Notes: generated from the sequence alone by a model not told the origin. 64,000 nucleotides of DNA from an uncultured Flavobacteriaceae bacterium (GCA_947502975.1 CANNBV010000004.1:340931-404930); one strand, 5' to 3'; counted from the stretch's first letter, positions 17,530 through 25,785 are shown. Translations and numbers: made by a program.

Positions 17530-18777
17530 TTATGACAAGAACTCCTTTGTTTCTTTAGACAAGTAGATTCTATCATCTCTTTTTGATATCAAGGACAAAA
17601 CATAAGCAAGAACAGCAAATACTACAAGAATAAAAACACTTGCACTAAAAATCATATTAGAATCTATTTCAACAATATACTCAGCAATCAGACCAAAAAC
17701 TTTATTAAACAAAAAAGAAGGTATCGTAACCAAAGCTAACATAATTGCTAAATATTTAGGTTTACTAAACCTAGTTGTAATTGAAAAAAGGATTGGAGAA
17801 ATAAGCATTTCGCCTAAGGCAAGAAGAAAAGAAGAAAGCAAAAACAGTATTAAACCAAAAGAATTTAGGGTATCTGGAATGATTAATAAAATAATAAATG
17901 ATATAGCAGAAACTACTAAACCTAAAAACAATTTAAAAAATGAATTTGTATAAATGTATGACCAAGTAAAAGCTAAGATTGAGATTATAATAATTCCAAA
18001 ATAGGAACTAAAGCCGACACCTAAATAAGCTTTAGGAATAATACTAATTCCATCAAAAACTTTTTTTTGAATACCATATATAAAAAAGTAATTATTCTCA
18101 TAAACCATCCAAAATATCGCTGATACTATTATTCCCGAAATAATATATATAAGCTTTTTACCTGACTTTACGCTTTTATAACTTATTAGAGAGAGTTCTT
18201 CGTTTTCATTTGTAAAGAGTACTAAAATGGCAGCTATTACTGTTAATACTCCAGCCATAAAAAATCCATATTTAAAATCTAATCCTCCTATATAGCCTAT
18301 AATTAATACACCTAAAAAAGATCCAAAATTAATTCCCACAAACAAAGATGTAAATCCAGCATCTAATAATTTCGGTTTATTTAAATATTCTTTTCCAAAT
18401 TGAGCAAGAGTATTTGAAGTGAATAAACCAGAACCAAAAGTGATGAGCCCTAAACCTACATATAAACTAGTAGTAGATTCAAAACACAACGAAAAACAAC
18501 CTAAAGATTGCAAAACACCACCCACTAAAATAAAAATCCTATTCCCTTTTAGTAAATCACCTAAAAACGCACCGATAAATTTTGTGATGAGGATAAAAAA
18601 AGTCACCCAACCATAAAGAGCTAAAGCTTCATTGTGGGAAAAATTTAGAGATTCACCAACCAAATAAAGTACAATTATAGACCTAATACCATAGTAAGAC
18701 GCCCTTTCAAAAAAATATGCAAAGGCATAAAGTGTTGAGGATTTGGAGTGCGATATATCATTGGTTATCTTATGCAT
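17530..18777 (-). CDS. POT/PTR2-family proton-coupled transporter, short form
   Basis: A 415-residue membrane protein with about 11-12 hydrophobic segments and the N-terminal signature FFERASYYGIRSIIVLYLV, equivalent to the ExxERFxYYG motif of proton-coupled oligopeptide transporters. It is shorter than usual POT members (about 450-520 residues), and the classic PTR2 second signature is degenerate, so the substrate may not be a peptide. The start codon overlaps the stop of the DnaJ gene (TAATG), which implies translational coupling with that chaperone-like protein. The fallback name is major facilitator superfamily transporter. Confidence 0.75.
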   Translation of the reverse strand: MHKITNDISHSKSSTLYAFAYFFERASYYGIRSIIVLYLVGESLNFSHNEALALYGWVTFFILITKFIGAFLGDLLKGNRIFILVGGVLQSLGCFSLCFESTTSLYVGLGLITFGSGLFTSNTLAQFGKEYLNKPKLLDAGFTSLFVGINFGSFLGVLIIGYIGGLDFKYGFFMAGVLTVIAAILVLFTNENEELSLISYKSVKSGKKLIYIISGIIVSAIFWMVYENNYFFIYGIQKKVFDGISIIPKAYLGVGFSSYFGIIIISILAFTWSYIYTNSFFKLFLGLVVSAISFIILLIIPDTLNSFGLILFLLSSFLLALGEMLISPILFSITTRFSKPKYLAIMLALVTIPSFLFNKVFGLIAEYIVEIDSNMIFSASVFILVVFAVLAYVLSLISKRDDRIYLSKETKEFLS

Positions 18778-19550
18778 TAAAACCGCAACTCCTTCTGCAA
18801 CTGCTCATAAGCTTCTTGAACTTGTCTAAACTTTTCTTCCGCTCCTTCTTGATGTTCTTTTCCTAAATGGATCACACGATCTGGATGGTATTTCTTTGCC
18901 ATTTTTCGATACGCCTTTTTAATCTCATCAACTGAAGCATCTTTATTAATTTCCAAAATTTTATAAGCATTGTCTTTACTGCTATAAAACATGGCTTTGA
19001 TACTATTATAATCTTTAGAACTAATTCCCAAGTAGCCTGCCATGGTATAAATTTGACGTTCTTCATCTTGGGTAACCGTACCATCCGCTTTCGCAATTCC
19101 GAATAAAAAATGGATGAGTTGTAAGCGGGATGGATGATCCATCATAGATTTAATTTGCAAACATACAGGACGTATAGACACATTCTGTTTACTTATCCCT
19201 TTAAACAATTTAAATGCATGATTGGCGCGCTCTTTCCCGTACATCGTTACAAACTGCTTACGCACATAATCCAACTCTCGCTCGTCTTGCACACCATCGG
19301 CCTTAATGATTACTGAAGCTAATACTAATAAACTCACTTCAAAATCTCCAGATTGGGTTTGCGGACGTTGTCTTGGTTGTGTCCTGTAAGTTCTTCTTCC
19401 TCTAGAAGACTGGCGCTCTCCTAAAAGCGGTTCTCCTCCTCCATTTGCCATAGAATCTATAACACTACCAATTGCTAAACCAATTATAGCACCAATAGGA
19501 CCTCCAAATGACCATCCTAATGCCCCACCAATCCATTTTGAAAAACTCAT
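18777..19550 (-). CDS. TerB-like and DnaJ domain co-chaperone (DjlA-like)
   Basis: The start chosen at 19550 ([17 protein letters not shown]) gives 257 residues; an ATG nine codons upstream is possible. Residues about 5-30 are a glycine-rich hydrophobic segment, probably a membrane anchor ([13 protein letters not shown]). A TerB/DjlA-type helical domain follows (about 70-175, [13 protein letters not shown], then [14 protein letters not shown]). A J domain closes the protein (about 185-255) with the HPD signature in YHPDRV. DjlA-like proteins stimulate DnaK at the inner membrane. The gene is head-to-head with the bacilliredoxin gene and coupled to the downstream transporter gene. Confidence 0.88.
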   Translation of the reverse strand: MSFSKWIGGALGWSFGGPIGAIIGLAIGSVIDSMANGGGEPLLGERQSSRGRRTYRTQPRQRPQTQSGDFEVSLLVLASVIIKADGVQDERELDYVRKQFVTMYGKERANHAFKLFKGISKQNVSIRPVCLQIKSMMDHPSRLQLIHFLFGIAKADGTVTQDEERQIYTMAGYLGISSKDYNSIKAMFYSSKDNAYKILEINKDASVDEIKKAYRKMAKKYHPDRVIHLGKEHQEGAEEKFRQVQEAYEQLQKELRF

Positions 19551-19625
19551 GTAAGAATAAATTTTGTTTATCGTCAAATATAATATTTGTTAGTTGATTG
19601 ATTCACAATTTTGTTACACAATTGG

Positions 19626-19633
19626 TATCTTTG
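19626..19633 (+). promoter_or_regulatory. -7 promoter box of the bacilliredoxin gene
   Basis: TATCTTTGCA is a close match to the Bacteroidota TAnnTTTGCA box, 37 bases upstream of the ATG. The matching -33 element is not obvious. Confidence 0.55.
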
Positions 19634-19670
19634 CAACTCCAAAAAATGTTAATTATTAAAATTTAAAAAT

Positions 19671-20081
19671 ATGTATCCAGCAGAATTAGTAAAACCAATG
19701 CGTGAGGATTTAACCAATGTTGGTTTTGAAGAATTACAAACTGCCGAGGCAGTAGACGCTGCATTAGCAAAAGAAGGTACTACTTTAGTCGTAGTAAATT
19801 CAGTTTGTGGTTGTGCTGCGGCAAATGCAAGACCAGGAGCTAGAATGAGTTTACAGAATGCTAAGCGTCCTGATAATATTACTACTGTATTTGCAGGCGT
19901 AGATAGAGAAGCTGTAGACAAAGCTAGAGAACACATGATTCCGTTTCCTCCAAGTTCACCAAGTATGGCATTATTTAAAAATGGCGAATTGGTGCATATG
20001 CTAGAGCGTCATCACATTGAAGGTAGACCAGCAGAACTTATTGCAGAAAACTTAATGGATGCTTATAACGAGCATTGTTAA
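19671..20081 (+). CDS. BrxA/BrxB-family bacilliredoxin
   Basis: This thioredoxin-fold protein has 136 residues and the family's CGC active site (SVCGCAA, Cys46 and Cys48) followed by NARPGARMS. The C-terminal half carries IPFPPSSPSMALFKNGELVHM and HHIEGRPAEL, all typical of YphP/YqiW proteins. In Firmicutes these de-bacillithiolate proteins; Bacteroidota also use bacillithiol or related thiols, so the same role is likely but inferred. Length and start agree with the family. It is monocistronic, with its own promoter box and terminator. Confidence 0.93.
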   Translation: MYPAELVKPMREDLTNVGFEELQTAEAVDAALAKEGTTLVVVNSVCGCAAANARPGARMSLQNAKRPDNITTVFAGVDREAVDKAREHMIPFPPSSPSMALFKNGELVHMLERHHIEGRPAELIAENLMDAYNEHC

Positions 20082-20101
20082 TTTAAAATGAATTAGAATT
20101 G

Positions 20102-20130
20102 AAAAACCACGATAAAATCGTGGTTTTTTT
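20102..20130 (+). terminator. Terminator of the bacilliredoxin gene
   Basis: The stem ACCACGAT/ATCGTGGT has a 3-base loop and is flanked by A5 upstream and T7 downstream. Confidence 0.85.
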
Positions 20131-20164
20131 ATGTCTTTACTTGATATTATACTAATTTTGATGC

Positions 20165-20902
20165 ATGGTAAAACTCTTGTCCTACCCAATCTCAGTTATT
20201 TATTATTTGTTTTTTGGATTAACTCTGTTAATTTTTCATCCTATTCAATGGTTTTGTTTTAATGTTTTTGGCTATAAAGCACATAAAATAAGTGTAGATG
20301 CATTACAGTTTTTCTTGTTACGATGCGCCAATATTTTAGGTACACGATTTACGTTTAATAATCCTCATAATATTCCAAAAAACACACCTCTTATTATTGT
20401 TGCCAATCACCAAAGTTTATATGACATTTCACCTATAATGTGGTTTATGCGAAAGCATCATACTAAATTTATTAGTAAGGTTGAATTGGGTAAAGGCATT
20501 CCAAGTGTATCGTATAATTTGCGCCACGGTGGTTCTGTATTAATCGATAGAAAAAACCCAAGACAGTCACTTCCTGCTATTATGAAATTTGGTGAGTATA
20601 TTGAGAACACCAAAAGAGCAGCAGTAATTTTCCCTGAAGGTACGCGTAGTAAGGATGGCACGCCAAAACCCTTTCAAACTAAAGGTTTAGAAATTATGTT
20701 TAAAAAAGTACCATCTGCTTTGGTGGTACCTATTTCTATAAATAATTCTTGGAAAATGCAACGTTATGGACAGTTTCCAATGGGTTTAGGCACTCATATT
20801 AAATTTACAGTGCACAAACCTATAGAATTGGCTACCTTTGCCGACAAAAAAGCTTTAATTGAACATATAGAAAATACCATTAAGGCTCATATTCACCCTT
20901 AA
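20165..20902 (+). CDS. plsC: 1-acyl-sn-glycerol-3-phosphate acyltransferase
   Basis: A 245-residue membrane-associated enzyme that acylates lysophosphatidic acid to phosphatidic acid. The acyltransferase motifs are NHQSLYD (His82, Asp87) and FPEGTRSKDG (about residues 157-166), after one or two N-terminal membrane segments (residues about 8-30). A TAATTTTG box at 20153-20160 lies so close to the ATG that the mRNA would be almost leaderless. The acyl-ACP desaturase gene follows after 9 bases, so the two probably share a transcript and act together on membrane lipid acyl chains. Confidence 0.93.
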   Translation: MVKLLSYPISVIYYLFFGLTLLIFHPIQWFCFNVFGYKAHKISVDALQFFLLRCANILGTRFTFNNPHNIPKNTPLIIVANHQSLYDISPIMWFMRKHHTKFISKVELGKGIPSVSYNLRHGGSVLIDRKNPRQSLPAIMKFGEYIENTKRAAVIFPEGTRSKDGTPKPFQTKGLEIMFKKVPSALVVPISINNSWKMQRYGQFPMGLGTHIKFTVHKPIELATFADKKALIEHIENTIKAHIHP

Positions 20903-20911
20903 ACATATTAA

Positions 20912-21907
20912 ATGTCGCTGAAAAATGTAAGATTGGAAGTCATGGAATTCTTAGAGAAAGACGTAGCTTCCTTAATGGATAAATATTTGATGCCTATTGA
21001 AAAAATTTGGCAACCTACCGACTTTTTACCTAATGCCGAAACTGATACTTTTTTTGAAGAAATAAAAGAAATTCAAGAGCTTGCTAAAGAATTACCTTAT
21101 GATTTTTGGGTCGTTTTAGTTGGTGATATGATTACTGAAGAAGCATTGCCCACATATGAATCTTGGTTAATGGATGTTGAAGGTGTAAACCAAGTTGATG
21201 GTGGTGGAAATAGCTGGAGTAAGTGGGTAAAACATTGGACTGCTGAAGAAAATCGTCATGGCGATGTCTTAAACAAATACTTGTATTTATCGGGTCGCGT
21301 AAATATGAAGGAAATTGAAAAAACCACACAATATTTAATTGCTGATGGTTTTGATATTGGTACCGATAGAGATCCTTATAAAAACTTTGTGTACACTAGT
21401 TTTCAGGAATTAGCTACTTATATTTCGCACAACCGTGTGGCAAAAATTGCAAAAAAAACGGGTAATAAGCGTTTAGCTAAAATGTGTCAGATTATTTCGG
21501 GGGACGAGATGCGTCATCACAATGCCTATTCTGAGTTTGTAGAACGCATTTTTAAGGTAGACCCAAGCCAAATGATGATGGCGTTTCATTATATGATGAA
21601 ACAAAAAATCACAATGCCTGCTCATTTTTTAAGAGAATCTGGAGGACAGATAAGTACTGCTTTCGAAGAATTTTCTAATACTGCACAACGTATTGGTGTA
21701 TACACCTCAACAGATTATGTAGATATTTTACAAAAACTGATTGAGCGTTGGAAAATTGACAAAATCACAAACCTGACAGAGGAAGCTGAAAAAGCGCGCG
21801 ATTATTTAATGAAATTACCTGCTAGAATGTATCGTCTAGCCGAACGTGTTAAGATTCCAGAGAACTCTTATGAGTTTAAATGGGTAGCGCCTGCAGTAAT
21901 TAAGTAA
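20912..21907 (+). CDS. Acyl-[acyl-carrier-protein] desaturase (soluble di-iron type)
   Basis: This protein of 331 residues belongs to the plant stearoyl-ACP desaturase family (FA_desaturase_2). The di-iron ligand motifs are visible: EEALPTY (Glu76 region), EENRHG (Glu112 to His116), and GDEMRHH near residue 200. It should introduce a double bond into acyl chains bound to ACP, using oxygen and ferredoxin. Coupling with plsC suggests the product goes straight into phospholipid. This enzyme class is known in Actinobacteria and Flavobacteriia as well as plastids. Neighbouring downstream genes are close (17 bases) but functionally unrelated. Confidence 0.92.
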   Translation: MSLKNVRLEVMEFLEKDVASLMDKYLMPIEKIWQPTDFLPNAETDTFFEEIKEIQELAKELPYDFWVVLVGDMITEEALPTYESWLMDVEGVNQVDGGGNSWSKWVKHWTAEENRHGDVLNKYLYLSGRVNMKEIEKTTQYLIADGFDIGTDRDPYKNFVYTSFQELATYISHNRVAKIAKKTGNKRLAKMCQIISGDEMRHHNAYSEFVERIFKVDPSQMMMAFHYMMKQKITMPAHFLRESGGQISTAFEEFSNTAQRIGVYTSTDYVDILQKLIERWKIDKITNLTEEAEKARDYLMKLPARMYRLAERVKIPENSYEFKWVAPAVIK

Positions 21908-21924
21908 ATTATCATCTATTAAAA

Positions 21925-22263
21925 TTGATTGATTATAACAATAAAACATTTAAACCAATTTCTAGTTCAGTAAATAGTGAAACTACTTCTGAAACCGTTT
22001 TTTTGTACAAGCAACATCAAAATATATTAACTTCGAGCTACTCTGGAGGTAATATTATTCAAGGGCATCTCATTGGTTTAGTTGAAGATGATGGCACAAT
22101 TAATATGAGATACCATCAAATTAATAAAAATGGAGAATTAATGACTGGAATTTGCGTTTCAAAACCTGAAATTACTTCAAATGGAAAAATTAAGCTTCAT
22201 GAAAGCTGGGAATGGACATCAGGTGATAAGTCAAAAGGTAATTCAATTCTAGAAGAAATATAA
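21925..22263 (+). CDS. Small conserved beta-rich protein, often labelled n-acetylglutamate synthase
   Basis: The start appears to be TTG at 21925, giving 112 residues; no in-frame ATG fits. The pattern YNNKTFKPISSS, FLYKQHQNILTSSYSGG, GHLIGLVEDDG, MRYHQIN and ESWEWTSGDKSKG is that of a small family widespread in Flavobacteriia and other bacteria. Databases often carry the name n-acetylglutamate synthase for it, but nothing here looks like a GNAT fold or an arginine-pathway enzyme. I regard that name as unreliable. It sits 17 bases after the desaturase gene and 4 bases before the HD gene. Confidence 0.72.
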   Translation: MIDYNNKTFKPISSSVNSETTSETVFLYKQHQNILTSSYSGGNIIQGHLIGLVEDDGTINMRYHQINKNGELMTGICVSKPEITSNGKIKLHESWEWTSGDKSKGNSILEEI

Positions 22264-22267
22264 TTAA

Positions 22268-22924
22268 ATGTCTTCCAAAGAAATCATAAACGAAACCATA
22301 CGCTTCGTAAAAGAAACACTTAAAAATGCAGAAGGTGGACATGACTGGTTTCATATAGAGCGTGTGTATAAAAGCAGTCTCTTAATTGCTAAAACAGAAC
22401 CCGTTGATAGCTTTATCGTTGCATTAGGTGCTTTATTGCATGATATTGCAGATAGTAAATTTAATAATGGTGATGAAACTATTGGTCCCAAAATAGCACG
22501 AGAGTTTTTATTTAAAATGAATGTTGATTCTACCGTTATTGAACATGTAATACATATTATTGAGAACATCTCATTTAAATCAAGTCTAACCAATGAAAAA
22601 CAATTTAAATCTGCAGAATTAGACGTGATACAGGATGCTGATAGACTTGATGCGATTGGTGCTATTGGTATTGCACGTACCTTTAATTATGGAGGGTTTA
22701 AAAATAGAGTAATTTATGACCCAGAGATTACTCCAAATTTAAATATGACAAAAGCAGAGTATAAAGCTTCTACTGCTCCGACAATTAATCATTTTTACGA
22801 AAAATTACTACTACTTAAAGATAAAATGAATACCAAAACTGGCAAACAGCTTGCCGAAGAGCGGCACAGTTTTATGGAATTGTTTTTAAAACAATTTTAT
22901 GCTGAGTGGGACGGTAAGCTTTAA
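22268..22924 (+). CDS. HD-domain phosphohydrolase
   Basis: Metal-dependent HD superfamily protein, 218 residues. The ligands are in order: GHDWFHIERV (first His, about residues 25-30), LLHDIADSKF (the HD pair, about 60), and QDADRLDAIGA (Asp, about 124). The pattern GHDxxHxxRV and DADRLDAxGAxGIAR is that of the YedJ/YpgQ-like group, some of which hydrolyse nucleotides. The true substrate is not known. It is the last gene of a tightly packed run from plsC. Confidence 0.87.
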   Translation: MSSKEIINETIRFVKETLKNAEGGHDWFHIERVYKSSLLIAKTEPVDSFIVALGALLHDIADSKFNNGDETIGPKIAREFLFKMNVDSTVIEHVIHIIENISFKSSLTNEKQFKSAELDVIQDADRLDAIGAIGIARTFNYGGFKNRVIYDPEITPNLNMTKAEYKASTAPTINHFYEKLLLLKDKMNTKTGKQLAEERHSFMELFLKQFYAEWDGKL

Positions 22925-23107
22925 CACCATTTACACTTTTGCTTATAAAAAATTCTTTCTCAATTTTATTACTTCAGTTATTTTATCTCAAATATTTACT
23001 CATTTAACATCTAATGATAATTTAGCATAGAAATTAATTAAAATTAATGTGTTCCACCTCATGGCTTCAATGTAATTTTAAATTGTTGAATATTAAATAC
23101 TTATAGT

Positions 23108-23251
23108 ATGGAAAAGACAAATGAAAATTCAATTTACATGGAAGACTATTTAAAAATAGCAGGCAATATTTTATATGCACTTATGCTTCTAGTAATATCT
23201 CCAATAATAATACCTTATTACTTATTATCAAAAAAACTGAAAAATGATTAA
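23108..23251 (+). CDS. Very small membrane protein
   Basis: The open frame from ATG at 23108 gives 47 residues with an N-terminal polar stretch (MEKTNENSIYMEDYLK), one strong transmembrane segment at residues 18-40 and a basic tail (SKKLKND). A terminator lies 2 bases after the stop, which supports a real transcription unit. I do not recognise the family. The 183 bases between the HD gene and this one hold no other gene that I could see. Confidence 0.55.
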   Translation: MEKTNENSIYMEDYLKIAGNILYALMLLVISPIIIPYYLLSKKLKND

Positions 23252-23253
23252 GC

Positions 23254-23284
23254 AAAAAAAGCCTCCAAATTGGAGGCTTTTTTA
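23254..23284 (+). terminator. Terminator after the small membrane protein gene
   Basis: The strong stem AAAAGCCTCCA/TGGAGGCTTTT has a 3-base loop, seven A ahead and a T tract behind. It faces the convergent small gene and can act on both strands. Confidence 0.85.
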
Positions 23285-23302
23285 TATAATATGTCTAGAA
23301 AT

Positions 23303-23476
23303 TTAATTTTCTTTAGCAACCTGTAGCGCAGTGATTTTGTAATCTAAAACAGCAAGTTCATTACCATTTTCTATGATTTGCTCTACACTGAGATTATTAT
23401 TAGTATTTACAAAATCAGTTATAACTTTTTGTTTAGAAAAATAATACGCCAAAGCTTCATCAATTTTATCGTCCAT
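23303..23476 (-). CDS. Small acidic protein downstream of the AraC regulator gene
   Basis: The frame starts with ATG at 23476, only 10 bases after the araC-type gene stops, and encodes 57 residues (MDDKIDEALAYYFSKQ, then VLDYKITALQVAKEN at the end). It is helical and acidic, with no signal peptide or membrane segment. I do not recognise it. The tight spacing suggests cotranscription and perhaps a modulator of the AraC protein, but that is inference. The next feature downstream is the strong convergent terminator at 23254-23284. Confidence 0.6.
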   Translation of the reverse strand: MDDKIDEALAYYFSKQKVITDFVNTNNNLSVEQIIENGNELAVLDYKITALQVAKEN

Positions 23477-23486
23477 AATTATAGTT

Positions 23487-24359
23487 TTACTGAATAATGT
23501 GTTTTATCTCCTTACGATACTGTGAAGCGCTCTTTCCTGTAATTTCATTAAACTGCTTATTGAAATGCGAGAAATTATTAAACCCACATTCATAACAAAT
23601 ATCAGCAATACTCATTTGGCTTTCATTGAGCAATTTAGTGGCATGAACAATACGGTATTCGTTTACTATTTGTGTAAAAGTCTTCCCTGTGGCGCGTTTA
23701 AAATATCTACAAAACGCTGGTACCGTCATACTTACCTTATCGGCAATTTCATCTAAAGTAATATGGTTTTGAAAATTAGAGTTTACATATTTAAAGATGT
23801 CTCTTATTTTTGAGCTTTCTTGAGCTTCGGTTTCAAAAGCAACGCCTTCGGCATTTAATATTTCGTAATCATCAGTAAGTGCTAAATACCTTAGAATCTC
23901 CATTAGCTTAATAGAACGCTCTAAACCTTGGTATTCTGACAATTTTTCAATTTTAGGCCCAATAAACTTTTTAGTTTCAACTTTAAAACGAATCCCATTT
24001 TTAGCCAATTCAAAAAGTGATACTAAGTTTACTGCCTCAGGAATATTTAAAAAATCTTTACCTAAAAAATCAGTTTTAAAATGTATAGTAGTTTCTGTAC
24101 CAATTGCAGTAAGCCTATCTGTAAATCCATTGTGTGGTAAATATTCGCCTATTAGTATTAATTGACTATTATTAAAGTAGGATAAATGATTACCTATATG
24201 CGTTTTGCCTTGACCTTTATTTACATATATAAGTTCTAACTCTTTATGAAAGTGCCAATACGCATCATTTTTATCTAGCTTATCAGTATGTTGCTTCACC
24301 ATAATGGAACTACCAAAACTTGGTGTAAGCTTTTTTAATGTAGGTTTCTTATTCATCAT
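23487..24359 (-). CDS. AraC-family transcriptional regulator with cupin sensor
   Basis: The protein is 290 residues from the first of two adjacent ATG codons. The N-terminal ~150 residues are a cupin-type ligand domain (AYWHFHKELELIYVNKGQG, YFNNSQLILIGEYLPH). The C-terminal ~100 residues are a double helix-turn-helix AraC domain (HITLDEIADKVSMTVPAFCRYFKRATG and MSIADICYECGFNNFSHFNKQF). This layout is typical of sugar-responsive regulators in Bacteroidota. It is divergent from the 770-bp region that carries two copies of a promoter-like sequence, so it may bind there; that link is positional only. Confidence 0.9.
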   Translation of the reverse strand: MMNKKPTLKKLTPSFGSSIMVKQHTDKLDKNDAYWHFHKELELIYVNKGQGKTHIGNHLSYFNNSQLILIGEYLPHNGFTDRLTAIGTETTIHFKTDFLGKDFLNIPEAVNLVSLFELAKNGIRFKVETKKFIGPKIEKLSEYQGLERSIKLMEILRYLALTDDYEILNAEGVAFETEAQESSKIRDIFKYVNSNFQNHITLDEIADKVSMTVPAFCRYFKRATGKTFTQIVNEYRIVHATKLLNESQMSIADICYECGFNNFSHFNKQFNEITGKSASQYRKEIKHIIQ

Positions 24360-24426
24360 TGCGGGACATTTTTAAACAAATTTACTACTTATTATGCACA
24401 CATTATATATTCTATTACCACAAATG

Positions 24427-24533
24427 TATACTATATTGACTTTACACACTGTTAACATTAGCTTAACAGTTAAAATAGCATATAAATTAGCTAAAATTGA
24501 TGTTTTATTAGCTCTTATTCTGCTTTAAATTTG
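24427..24533 (+). promoter_or_regulatory. Promoter region copy 1 (of a duplicated promoter)
   Basis: This 107-base stretch aligns without gaps with 24994-25100 (68 identities by my hand count). The conserved blocks are TATACnATATTnACTTTAC, TTAACAG, GCATATAAATT and ATGTTTTA, and both copies end in a TAnnTTTG -7 box (TAAATTTG at 24526-24533). The even spacing up to the -7 box suggests two promoters under the same activator. No gene of useful length follows copy 1 before a strong terminator. Confidence 0.55.
24451..24467 (+). promoter_or_regulatory. Possible response-regulator box (TTAAC-N6-TTAAC)
   Basis: GTTAACATTAGCTTAAC has the same 11-base half-site period as the boxes in front of the two-component genes at 52872 and 55292 (GTTAAYGCTAGGTTAAC). 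It lies 59 bases from the -7 box, 22 more than at the other two sites, or about two helix turns. The sister promoter copy keeps only one half-site. Confidence 0.4.
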
Positions 24534-24539
24534 TAACTG

Positions 24540-24788
24540 TAATTGAAAGTGTAATTAAATAACAAGATATGTTAGTAATATTTTACCTTTTTAAGATTAC
24601 TTATAACATGTAATATCCTTTTTAATAAGAAGTATTACATTTTAACATAAAAGAGAAGAATTGAAAAATATAAAATGTTTGGTCACTTAAAGTAAGCATC
24701 ATTCATTTACAAATTACATTAATAATTAATTTTAATGTCTTATTTAGTTTAGTTGGTTAAAGTGGGCTGTGGTGGCCCACTTTTTTTT
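24540..24788 (+). ncRNA. Candidate small RNA (orphan transcript)
   Basis: A good promoter region (24427-24533) and a strong terminator (24760-24788) bracket about 250 bases in which the longest ATG frame is 14 codons. I predict a non-coding or micropeptide transcript. I do not recognise its sequence. The rest of the 24360-25128 gap holds the second promoter copy and a small inverted repeat (TCAAC/GTTGA near 24808) but no gene. Confidence 0.45.
24760..24788 (+). terminator. Orphan rho-independent terminator
   Basis: AAGTGGGC/GCCCACTT stem, 7-base loop, then T8. There is no protein gene on this strand in the 1.5 kb upstream except the small membrane protein gene, which has its own terminator. 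Confidence 0.85.
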
Positions 24789-24993
24789 GCCATAATTTTG
24801 TGAATTGTCAACCTTGTTGACTAAGAATGTGCAATTTTATCCTAACTTTTGACAATATACACGTCTCTACAAATAACAATTGACCGTAAGTTAATCGAAA
24901 AATAAATGAGGCTAAAACACGATTTAACAAACCACTTTCAATATTTCATATTATTAAACATATCGCAATACTTATGTGATATTATCCGTACAA

Positions 24994-25100
24994 TATACCA
25001 TATTAACTTTACGATAATATAATCTAAATTTAACAGGTAATTCTGCATATAAATTGGTCAATTTCAATGTTTTACATTGTTTTACTTTAATATACTTTTG
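24994..25100 (+). promoter_or_regulatory. Promoter region copy 2, upstream of the secreted protein gene
   Basis: This is the partner of 24427-24533, with the same block order and spacing. The -7 box is TACTTTTG at 25093-25100 and the start codon follows 28 bases later. GTTTTA at 25069-25074 may serve as the -33 element (18-base spacer). Confidence 0.6.
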
Positions 25101-25128
25101 AAGTGTAAAACGTTAATAAATCCAAATC

Positions 25129-25734
25129 ATGAAAAACGTAATTAACAACTCCAAAAAAGTATTTTTAATGGTAGCTCTACTAGCTACGGTTATGGGATAC
25201 GCAAACGACAGAACATTCTTTATCTCTAAAGGAGAAGCCAACAAAACGGTGCTTTCTATAGATGTTAAAGAAGGTAACCTCTTTACAATTAAAGATGAAA
25301 ACGGTATAACACTCTATAAAGAAGCAATACAGCAAACAGGAATTTACACAAAAGGTTTTGATTTAACATCTCTTCCTGATGGTAGTTACTTTTTTGAACT
25401 TGATAAAGATGTAGAGGTAACTACAATTCCTTTTACTGTTTCTTCTAAAGAAGTAACATTCAATAAAGCGCTTTCTAAAACTATATTTAAGCCTTTAACA
25501 GTTGTAAAGAACGACTACATTTTAGTATCGCAACTTTCGCTTAACGAAACTCCTTTAGAAGTGGAGATTTATTATGAAGCTGGAAGTTACACAGAGCCAT
25601 ACCAATTGTTACACTCTGAGACTATTTCTGGTACAAAGAATATTAAAAGAGTTTATAAACTCGCAAATTTTGTAGAAGGTAAATACAAAATAGTTTATAA
25701 AAGCGAGGGTAAAGAATTTATAAAATTCATCTAA
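25129..25734 (+). CDS. Secreted protein with Ig-like fold
   Basis: A 201-residue exported protein. The N-terminus has a 10-residue polar lead, then VFLMVALLATVMGYAN as signal. The mature part is beta-rich and resembles a type IX-like or DUF3244-like domain early on (LSIDVKEGNLFTIKDENG, GFDLTSLPDGSYFFEL), which normally makes a small immunoglobulin-like sandwich; the second half repeats the strand pattern. No catalytic motif. It lies behind promoter copy 2, has its own terminator and is monocistronic. The function is unknown. Confidence 0.75.
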   Translation: MKNVINNSKKVFLMVALLATVMGYANDRTFFISKGEANKTVLSIDVKEGNLFTIKDENGITLYKEAIQQTGIYTKGFDLTSLPDGSYFFELDKDVEVTTIPFTVSSKEVTFNKALSKTIFKPLTVVKNDYILVSQLSLNETPLEVEIYYEAGSYTEPYQLLHSETISGTKNIKRVYKLANFVEGKYKIVYKSEGKEFIKFI

Positions 25735-25759
25735 AAAACACTAACTCAATTTTAGAAGG

Positions 25760-25785
25760 AGCGGGCAAATTGCCCGCTTTTTTTA
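25760..25785 (+). terminator. Terminator of the secreted protein gene
   Basis: The GC-rich stem AGCGGGCA/TGCCCGCT has a 3-base loop and is followed by T7. It lies 6 bases from the end of the convergent sulfatase gene. Confidence 0.88.

Noticed and set aside
21925..22263. N-acetylglutamate synthase as a function for the small TTG-start gene
   Set aside because: The common database label is not supported: no GNAT fold or arginine genes nearby, and only 112 residues.
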